Below are positions 17,186 through 23,995 of a stretch of DNA of 23,995 nt, in pieces. The DNA is from Anthoceros angustus. Lineage: Eukaryota > Streptophyta > Anthocerotopsida > Anthocerotales > Anthocerotaceae. Where the stretch lies: contig VJWM01000390.1 of assembly GCA_010909165.1 (NCBI GenBank), positions 1-23,995 on the forward strand. Reading direction: 5' to 3'. The notes under the pieces are model-generated. The model made no database searches and was not told the DNA's origin. It was given only the letters and a program-made list of their open reading frames with translations. Position numbers and translations under genes: made by a program. Every line of letters begins with the position of its first letter. Positions within the stretch are counted from its first letter, which is position 1.

Positions 17186-17893
17186 ATGATAGTGAACTAT
17201 ACTGAAAATGGTTGGGAAATTATCACCCAACGTGCTCATGGAGTTGTGGCGGCCCAAATAGGTTTCCAATGGCGGGCGAAAGACAGCCACACCGTTGGGT
17301 GAAACCTTACTTGCAATTGCTGAACACGACGATGCGGAGAATGAGTTGGATGGGGAAAATTTAATAACGCCTGCTGGTGGCCCGCTCAACTTTGACATGA
17401 AGAATTTTGAGCTGACGCATTGCCAGAAATTATCTTCTCTTACAATGAAGAGCCGTTACATTGCTCTGCTTACCTCTATGCACATGAGCTTTCTGTATGA
17501 AAAGGATAGAGACTCGATCGCCGGTGCAGTGCTTTTTAGATGAACAGAAGGTGATGCAGGATAAATGGCGCAAAGAATTGAATTTGTCAAAAGAAGAAGC
17601 AATGCGGATGTACGACCTGCTGAATGGTGCGATGCACTTTCGCTTCTTCTTTGTAAAGGAGAAGCGCAGCCCGAAGAACGTAAAACGGACATTAGCACAG
17701 GACCAGACAAAAAATGTACCAATTGGTGCAGGTGGACGAAACTATATTTACCGTGCAACCACAGCCTTTTGAAGCCCTAAATTTTGAAGTGAGCTACGAC
17801 ACGGGGCTTATTTCGCAAATGGGTTTCCGTACCACAGCAGAGTTTAGAGAAGCGTTCGTGAAAGCGGAGGTAATCGAAAGAGATGGAAACTGA
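17186..17893 (+). CDS. DUF3891 family protein
   Basis: About 235 residues, normal for the family; function unknown. From the ATG at 17186 it reads MIVNYTENGWEIITQRAHGV, VAAQIGFQWRAKD (to ~17285), then in the next frame GETLLAIAEHDDAENELDGE (~17298-17357), ITPAGGPLNFDM and SRYIALLTSMHMSFLYEKD. A third frame gives FLDEQKVMQDKWRKELNLSK (~17533-17592) and EEAMRMYDLL, then WCDALSLLLC (in the 17565 frame), and finally TVQPQPFEALNFEVSYDTGL and FREAFVKAEVIERDGN before TGA at 17891-17893. The early Q-R-A-H-G, the A-E-H-D-D motif and WCDALSLLLC are family landmarks; conserved His and Asp residues (the HG, EHDD and WCD motifs) hint at a helical metal-binding, HD-like bundle, but this is inference. At least five frame changes. 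Confidence 0.8.
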
Positions 17894-18103
17894 TTAAGCA
17901 AACCAACCGCCCGATTAAAAAACGAAGGTTTGATTGTTTGTACTAGTAACAAAAGTTTTCACAGTAACCCATGAAGTAAAAATTGCCCTTAAATGCAAGG
18001 CATTTCATCAAAGGGTAGTGCTTTGGCTATCAATTTTGCTTTCAGCCAATCTGTTGATTAATTAAACCATTATTCTTTTGGCACGGTAGTTAGGATTATC
18101 AGC

Positions 18104-18133
18104 TTTGATGAAAGCCAAAGAAAGTTTATTTTG
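18104..18133 (+). promoter_or_regulatory. Bacteroidota-type promoter before response regulator
   Basis: TTTG (18104-18107), 19 bases, then TATTTTG (18127-18133) fits the Bacteroidota housekeeping consensus TTTG-N19-21-TAnnTTTG, one T short in the -7 box. It puts transcription start near 18140, about 18 bases before the ATG at 18158, and so supports that start. Confidence 0.5.
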
Positions 18134-18157
18134 CTTTGTTAGAACCCAATCCCGAAT

Positions 18158-18551
18158 ATGAAAACCTATTGGTGGTGGTTGTTGACGATGACCACGATGA
18201 TTTATCTAACATTCTTGATGCCTTTGAAATGACAAACTGCGCTGATGCTGTTTTGCCATTTCAAAATGTGGAAGATTTATACCAACATTTAGACCGGGCT
18301 GCTCAACTCCTCAGCTCATCATATTAGATCACCAAGCCCCCATGCCAAAGGTGGGGAGGCTTTGACGAAGCTTCAGGCCAGCCGCCGCTTTGACCACACT
18401 TCGGTAGTGATCTATTCGTCACATTTAAGCCCGCCTAAAAAGTAGAATTATTAGCGACGGAGCTGACTTGTGTTTAGCGAAGGCACTAACGATAGAACAA
18501 ATAATGCAAGATGTTTTATTGTTCTGTGAAGCTGCAAAAAACGTATGCTGA
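18158..18551 (+). CDS. CheY-like single-domain response regulator (Rcp1 type)
   Basis: A receiver domain of about 130 residues with no output domain. It begins at the ATG 18158 (MK, then one missing base) with NLLVVVVDDDHDDLSNILDA (18165-18225), the acidic pocket. After frame changes come IILDHQAPMPKGGEALTKL (~18318-18375), holding the phosphoacceptor Asp, VVIYSS (~18407-18423) with the conserved Thr/Ser position, and CLAKALTIEQIMQDVLLFCE (~18471-18530) with the conserved Lys, to TGA at 18549-18551. All key residues are present once indels are ignored. The HQAP after the Asp replaces the more common N-M-P. It has its own promoter and converges on the second response regulator. A partner kinase is not adjacent on this strand; the PAS kinase next door is a candidate. 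Confidence 0.8.
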
Positions 18552-18609
18552 CTTGAATATGAAGGGTGGCGCCTAACGGAGGACATTTTATATCCTATTA
18601 AGGCCGGCT

Positions 18610-19040
18610 CACAAGCTGAAGGGCTGGATTAATTCTTCAATGCGCCTATTTGAACTGCTGGTAAAGGTGTGCATATTTTTAAGCGCCGTTACATCGGTAG
18701 GTTTTACAATATATCCGGCTACCCTTCTTTCTTGTTTCCTCAATATCGGGCGGCGCTGCCGACGTTGTATAAACTACCACCGGAATGTCGCTCAAATTTT
18801 TGTCGGCCTTTATGCGACGAAGACACTCTTTACCACCCATCCCGGGCATGTTCAAATCAAGAAATATCAAATCAGGAGAACTGTTGACCGATGTAGTAAT
18901 GTTAATGCTTCAATGCCGTCGTTGGCTATAAGCAAGTTTGTGTCGGATTTACTTCTTCAAGCATTTCCTTAAAAATCCTGATCATCGTTATCATCATCTA
19001 CCAATAAAAAGCAGAGTGGTTTTGTAAGCGTCTCTTCCAT
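18610..19040 (-). CDS. CheY-like response regulator (Rcp1 type), operon with PAS kinase
   Basis: About 143 residues. ATG at 19040: METLTKPL-type start (EETLTKPLCFLLVDDDNDDQ, ~19037-18978) with the acidic triad, then NGIEAL-like helix in another frame (~18930), IFLDLNMPGMGGKECLRRIK (18867-18808) with the phosphoacceptor Asp, ADKNLSDIPVVVYTTSAAPP (18807-18748) with the conserved Thr, a Lys in a KPTDVTAL context split by a frame change (~18710-18685), and RRIEELIQPFSL to TGA at 18610-18612. The sequence fits small Rcp1-type regulators that work with multi-PAS or phytochrome kinases. It starts 11 bases after the kinase stop, so the two are an operon and surely a cognate pair. Confidence 0.85.
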
Positions 19041-19051
19041 TCTTCAAATTG

Positions 19052-22000
19052 TCATTTATCTTGTGCTATGGGTAAATAAACTTTAAATGTTGCTCCTTCA
19101 CCGGTTTTCCTTCAGCCTCAATTTTCCCGCCATGACGTTCAGCAATTTTTTGTAAAGAGAAAGGCCGAGGCCCGATCCTCATATTCATCTTTTGAATGCA
19201 GGCGCATAAAGGTTTGAAAAATAAAGTCTGCCTTGTTTTTATCAAAACCAATTCCATTGTCCTGAACCGTTATCAAAGCAAATTGCTTGCCGGTGTTACC
19301 ATCATTTTCCAAGACAACCTCACCAGTTATAATAATGACCGGCGGTACATTTTCTTAGAAAACTTTAATGCATTATTGATGAGGTTGTAAAATAGCTGGT
19401 GAAGCAATCGAGGCACCTTCCACGGTCGGCAAATTGTTGTACTTGATTACTGCCTTTTTTGAGCAATGGTAATTTCAAGGTCTGTCTCCACATGCTGAAG
19501 CACGCCTGAGAGGTGAACGGCTTCAGTTAGCAACGATTTCTTAGCATCGAGAGCTGAATACTCAAAACCCCATCAATCATATCGTAACTGCGGGTGGGTG
19601 GCAGCCCTGTCAATCTTCGATACATATAGTTTTGCCTTTTCTGGCAGGGCCGCTGAAAACTCATGCTCCGTGCGGCTGACGAATGTTTTATCTTACGTAC
19701 AGGCTCTTTCAAATCGTGTGAAGCCACATGAGCAAAATGTTGCAAATCTTCGTTGCTACGCTGCAACTCTTTGGTGCGTTCAGCAACCAACTCTTCTAAT
19801 CGTTCTGCTACGTTCTTTTGGTCATGTATGCGTCAAGTGCCAAACCACCGTATAATCTCATTGGCCTCATTGCGAAAAGGTGTGGCTCTTGCCAACAGCC
19901 AACGCAGTATTGCCCATCACTCCGGCGCATACGGTATTCTATCTCATAATAGTCCCGGTGTCGTGGGAATGTTCAAACTTTCCATGTACGGTCATAATCA
20001 TCCGGTGCAGTAATTTAGACCATCCTCGGCCTTCGTTTCTTCATACGTCATGCCGGTGAATTCAAACCAACGCTGGTTGTAAAATCATGGTAGCCATCCG
20101 GCTTTGCCCACACCATTTGCGGCATAAAGTCGGCGAGTTGCCGAAGTTGTTCTTCGCTCTGCCTTAATGCCTGTTCTGCCTCCCGTTCTTTTGTTGTATC
20201 CGACATAACGCCGATAAAACGGTGTTTCTCACCACGATTGTTAGGTGCACCGGCCAATAGAACGAACCCAGCGAACAAGGCCGCCATCTATTATGCGAAA
20301 CTCGGCGTGATAGCTTGTGAGCTATCACTGTCAAACAGTAGTTTTGCAGTTCATTTCTCCACCGTGCTCTGTCATCGGGATGGATAGAAGATAAAAATCG
20401 TTCAAACGTAAAATCTTCATCAGGGCTCGTTTTCAAATCTGGAGCGGTTAGATATGACAGTCTTGTCTGTTTGGATATTGTAATCCCATAACCCAAAGCT
20501 TGCTGCATCAATGGCTGTGCTGAGCTGCTACTTTCCTGCAGGGCATTTTCCGCTTTTACGCTGGCTAATGTCCTGCAGAGCCCAACATGCGAGTGGATTT
20601 GCTCGGCATTGTGCAGAACAAAGCCACGATCAAATATCTGTTTATACGACCCGTTGCGGCATCGAAACTGGTATTCTTCTGTCCGTATCTCCGCCTCGTC
20701 AATAACTTTATGAATGCCGTACCACCCGCTCCCGGTCGTCAGGTGAATACGGTCGTACCACCAACTTGCAGTTTCATCAACTTCATCGTATGCGTAATCG
20801 AACATTTGATAAAGCGCCTCATTCCAAACGATGGTATCTTTTTCCAGTGTCCCAATCCCAAATAGCATCCTGAGTTGCCTTGTTAATTAACTGAAATCGT
20901 TCAATGCTTTCACGCAGTATCTCTTGCCTCTTTTTCTTCGGTTGTTTCTCTTACTTCAATGATGGTTCCTACACCTTTCCTGTCCACTATAATAGGCTTG
21001 CTGTAAAGCCACCGGAAAGAAACTGCCATCTTTACGGACAAATACTTCTTCACTGGTTTGTTTATGGGCAGCAAAGCCCTCTATTGGGCATTCTTCAAGC
21101 GGAAAATGAGTGCCGTCGGATGGGTATGGTGGACGTAATAGTGAAGGGCTTGCCGGTGACTTCCTCTAATTTGAAACCCGTCATTTGTTCTGCCGCCTCG
21201 TTCATGTGTAAACACAATATTGCCGGTCGTCCATCATAAACAAGGCTGACGTCGTATTTTCCGTTACTGTCTCTAAAAGTTGTTTTGGTAGGCGAGTGCC
21301 CTTTCCACTTTAGCGAAGTATCGGTGCAACTGGTAAAAACTTTATTATGGATCCATCCTCATTTACAAGCGGTTCCGAACGGTAAGCAGCCAAAAGGAAT
21401 GGCCGTCTTTTTCGACGTAAAATGCATTACCACTTCGGAAGGTTTGCCGGTGGTGGTGATGGACGAGCAGGTATTTTCAGGAGGTAGCGGGTTGCCATTT
21501 TCATCCGTTATAAGAAAAGTCTCGTCCAGCTTTTTCCGGAAGGTATAAATGTCTTTCTCAGCCAGTACCGCTTCAACGGAATCTAAACCCATTTGCAGTG
21601 CAGCTAATTGGTTCAAGCTAATGATGTTGCCCTTGTTGTCTAACTGGTAGATGGCGGATGGCACATGCTGCAATGTGATTTCCAACCCGGTTTGCAGCTC
21701 GTCCAATTTTTGGTTTACTTTAATGCTATTGGTAATGTCTCTTGATACGGAGATGAGGCGCATATTTTCCGACCCACCCCGTCTCTGGCGTAACCACGAC
21801 ATCCCACCATTTGGGTGTTCCTTTGGCAGTTGGGCAAAAGGCCTGAAAACGGGCCGTTTCACCAGCAGAGGCTGTTTGCACCGATTGTCGTACTATTTCC
21901 TGATATTCCTCGGGCCAGAGTTCCCACCAAAATTTCAGCTTTACAGTTTCTGAGATTTTCGATTTCCAATGTACACCGCCCATTTTCGTTCATGTACAAC

Positions 22001-22510
22001 AGTTTGCCGTCTCTTCCCAAAATCTTCACGCAATCGGGGCTGCTTTCGAGCGTAGAATGATTAAATGCTTCACTTTTGCAAGAGCCTCTGGCAACAATTT
22101 CTGAAGTAATTTCCTTTCCGGAAATTAGTACCTGCTGAACAGCCTGCTTCACGTTTTATCGGGATAAAGCTAAAATTGTAAATCGAAGAGTCATCTTGAC
22201 CATTGGGTGACCTCAATGAAATCTCAGTAAGCGTTTGCTCATTTCCGGTTAGAGAGCATAAACGAATACGATTTAAAATATCCTGTTGTACAGATGAGGA
22301 AAAAATCGGAAAAAATTAAACGAAACCTTTGGGTGTGCTCAACACCAAGTAATGAAAGCGTTTTGTGTTTGCAAACAACACATTCAGGCTTTCGCATTCA
22401 ATAATAACTATCGGGTACGGTAATAAATCAAAAATAGCAGCGTCCGTAGTATAAGAGTGGCTCAACGCACTCTCTGAAACGCCGTTGTTTCGGTCGGTAG
22501 TTATTTTCAT
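19052..22510 (-). CDS. Multi-PAS sensor histidine kinase, about 1150 aa
   Basis: A cytosolic sensor kinase with no membrane segment. From the ATG at 22510 (MKITTDRNNGVSESALS) come six or seven PAS domains: ~22450-22316 (FDLLPYPIVIIECESLNVLF), ~22060-21730 (SSPDCVKILGRDGKLLYMNE), ~21670-21360 (VPSAIYQLDNKGNIISLNQL), ~21270-20945, ~20900-20560 (GTLEKDTIVWNEALYQMFDY), ~20540-20200 (FTFERFLSSIHPDDRARW) and ~20140-19810 (LADFMPQMVWAKPDGYHDF). A coiled linker (LVAERTKELQRSNEDLQHF) precedes the phosphorylation site HVASHDLKEPVRKI (~19735-19690). The ATPase domain shows an N-box (NLINNAL, ~19385), G1 DNGIGFD (~19262) and G2 (G-T-G-L-G-L, ~19165), read in different frames, and ends VYLPIAQDK. At least fifteen indels break the frame. 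It probably passes phosphate to the adjacent regulator. Confidence 0.85.
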
Positions 22511-22536
22511 GTTTTGTATTCAACAAACGGAATAAG

Positions 22537-22544
22537 CAAAAATA
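22537..22544 (-). promoter_or_regulatory. Possible -7 box of the kinase promoter
   Basis: On the minus strand TATTTTTG matches TAnnTTTG exactly, about 27 bases before the kinase ATG at 22510. The -33 TTTG expected 19-21 bases upstream is not clear; only a GTTA-like match is seen, so this is tentative. Confidence 0.35.
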
Positions 22545-22678
22545 ATAAAAGGAAAAACTGACCTGTAACCCCCTCCCCACCTATGACACATGAAATTTCG
22601 AAAGGTTCAGAAATAATGTATCAAGATCTCTCACAGCATAGTCTATATCAAAAACTTGTTGCACTTGCTAAAATCAGG

Positions 22679-23279
22679 CTAGCCTGCCGGCAAAACACGG
22701 TAAATCTTGCACCTTTTCCTTCCTGTGCTTCGGCATAAATATGACCATAGTGCCGCTCCACAATTCTTTTACACAAAGATAACCTGAGGCCGGTTCCTCA
22801 AATTTATCTTTTGCATGTAAGCGGGTGAATGTTTGGAAGATGGTTTCTGCATACGCGTCAAACCCAATTCCATTGTCCTCCACGATGATCTTTACAAATT
22901 TTATATCTTGCAACTTCAAATCCCTTGTTTTCCAATTGAAACTGACTCTGTTTGCAGGCTGACTAACAAAGGTGTTTCCGGCTTTGAAAATTTCAGTGAG
23001 TTGCTAAGTAAGTTATAAAAAGCTGATGGATCAATACGAAAGAACCATAAACGGGCAACAAATTGTGATACTCTATAATGGCTTTTTGGCCGATAGCCAT
23101 TTCTAAATCTTCTTCAATTGTTTGAAGTAGTTTATTCAGGTCAATACGTTCTTTGGCTATTTCGTCACCATCGATCAGAGAGTATTTCAGTGCATCCCGT
23201 CAATCATTGTGCAGGAACTGGAAACATCAATTTTTGAAATGTAATTAATGGCTTTATCAGGCAAACTTTCTGCAAACCT
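22679..23279 (-). pseudogene. Second histidine kinase, only DHp end and ATPase domain left
   Basis: Read from high to low: LPDKAINYISKIDVSS (~23255-23215), MIDG, YSLIDGDEIAKERIDLNKLL (~23183-23125), QTIEEDLEMAIG, LIHQLFYNLLSNSLKFS (~23030-22975, N-box), VKIIVEDNGIGFDAYAET (~22896-22845, G1), IFQTFTRLHAKDKFE (F-box), a G-T-G-L G2 motif in another frame (~22795), SLCKRIVERHYG and VLPAG to TAG at 22679-22681. It closely resembles the catalytic half of the neighbouring PAS kinase, so they are paralogues. The phosphoacceptor His box and all sensor domains are absent; instead the sequence runs directly into a methyltransferase. Several indels as well. Confidence 0.75.
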
Positions 23280-23837
23280 GCCTTTTCAGCTACCTGAATT
23301 TGTTTATAAAATGTTCCGACCCTACCAACGTGTAATATAAAAAACGAGATGATTGATTTCAATTTGCTCTGTTTTTTAAAATAACTTTCTACATACTGAA
23401 CATTCATATAATCTAAAAAAACACCATTCGGTTTTAGGCATTGAGCAATGGTACGGATAGCATTATTATGTTCTCTCAACGTTCTAAAAACCAAAACTGG
23501 TAAAAATTAAATGCAAAATCAAAATAATTTACATAAAAGGGCAGTCGCATATCATGCACAAAAAAAATGTAACCTGTCATTTTCAAATTGCTTAGCTTCT
23601 ACTATATTTTCTGGTGCCAAATCAATGCCGGTTACATCAAATCCTTTTTCGGCAAATATTTTACTATGACGCCCTTTTCCGCAGGCAACATCTAAAATAG
23701 TAGATGAAATAGCCGGTTTTAAAATACTGCAGCAAATGAATAATCCATTCATTGGCCTCATCTTCATTTCTGTTTTGATATAATAAATGATAATATGGTG
23801 AATTAAACCAGTCTTTATACCAATTTCTTAAAGGCAT
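23280..23837 (-). pseudogene. Class I SAM-dependent methyltransferase, C-terminus missing
   Basis: ATG at 23837: MPLRNWYKDWFNSPYYHLLY, then NEDEANEWI (~23777-23735). After a frame change motif I is clear: ISSTILDVACGKGRHSKIFA (~23708-23650), the glycine-rich SAM loop, with EKGFDVTGIDLAPENI (acidic residue in GIDLA binding the ribose). Next come FFRTLREHNNAIRTIAQCLK (~23490-23430) and PNGVFLDYMNVQYVESYFKK (~23430-23370), motifs II/III. Family members continue about 60 residues with 'F-[FY]-K-x-I-x-V' and a closing beta hairpin; FYKQIQV is here (~23315) and then the sequence turns into the second kinase. The first three quarters are present. Substrate unknown: this 'WFNSPYYHLLY' type is common in Bacteroidota and not characterised as far as I know. 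Confidence 0.78.
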
Positions 23838-23838
23838 C

Positions 23839-23856
23839 CACTAATTGCTATTAGTG
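23839..23856 (-). promoter_or_regulatory. Inverted repeat at the methyltransferase start
   Basis: CACTAAT (23839-23845), TGCT, ATTAGTG (23850-23856) is a perfect 7+7 inverted repeat ending one base before the methyltransferase ATG. Together with the -7 candidate at 23863-23870 it would lie at the transcription start, where a repressor could block, or form a 5' mRNA hairpin. Confidence 0.45.
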
Positions 23857-23862
23857 AAGTTG

Positions 23863-23870
23863 CAAAATTA
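23863..23870 (-). promoter_or_regulatory. Possible -7 box before methyltransferase
   Basis: On the minus strand TAATTTTG matches TAnnTTTG. A TTTG lies upstream (23899-23902) but 28 bases away, beyond the usual 19-21, so the pair is imperfect. The remaining bases to 23995 are AT-rich and show no gene. Confidence 0.3.
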
Positions 23871-23995
23871 CAAATAGAAAGTTGGTAATGATGTAAAACA
23901 AATGTTTTGTAAACAATAAGGCCACTATAATTAAATTAATGAAAAAATATGAATCAATTACTTAAATTTGCATTCCCCTGCAGAGAAAAATAAGC

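Noticed and set aside
20164-20868. A separate 234-residue gene on the minus strand
   Set aside because: It covers one PAS domain and most of the next one in the large kinase, with the same domain series continuing before and after it.
20511-22060. Plus-strand ORFs across the kinase
   Set aside because: They are shadows of the minus-strand PAS domains.

Overview
The window looks like chromosomal DNA of a Bacteroidota bacterium, most likely of the Chitinophagaceae type. The evidence is the genes: Rhs/YD-repeat proteins with a DUF6443 head, a DUF5977 tail, DUF3891 and DUF3892 proteins, multi-PAS histidine kinases paired with Rcp1-type single-domain response regulators, and TTTG-N19-TAnnTTTG-like promoters. 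No rRNA, tRNA or CRISPR array is visible.

Almost every gene is broken by several single-base frameshifts. They hit housekeeping-like genes (methyltransferase, kinase, response regulators, transposase) as densely as accessory genes, and conserved motifs continue in order from one frame to the next. This is best explained by indel errors in an uncorrected long read or poor assembly, not by mass gene decay. Composite spans are given below, and 'pseudogene' is used only where part of a gene is really absent.

Layout: (1) 1-3736, an accessory region: a three-helix membrane protein and an unknown ~360-aa protein on the minus strand; a divergent XRE regulator, a possible HipA remnant and a DUF3892 protein on the plus strand; then a gene-poor stretch with hairpins and one copy of a ~260-bp repeat. 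(2) 3737-14199, a tight five-gene plus-strand cassette: an exported coiled-coil/beta-rich protein, a secreted Rhs-like protein ending in DUF5977, a small LTxxQ (Spy/CpxP-like) secreted protein, a DUF6443-Rhs protein with a variable C-terminal domain carrying an H-x3-Q-D-x3-A-H-H motif, and a four-helix membrane protein whose start overlaps the Rhs stop. It ends at a strong bidirectional terminator. (3) 14186-15464, two more copies of the ~260-bp repeat, the tail of a regulator-like gene and small hypothetical genes. (4) 15480-16728, an IS3-family element abutting a DUF892 (YciE/YciF ferritin-like) gene that has lost its 5' half. (5) 17186-22510, a DUF3891 gene and a signalling block: two convergent CheY-like response regulators and a ~1150-aa PAS-rich histidine kinase in operon with one of them. 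(6) 22679-23837, a truncated second kinase fused to a truncated SAM methyltransferase.

The most interesting unit is the 3737-14199 cassette. It reads as a polymorphic-toxin-like Rhs locus with its own exported accessory proteins and a candidate membrane immunity protein, bracketed by copies of an unrecognised dispersed repeat.
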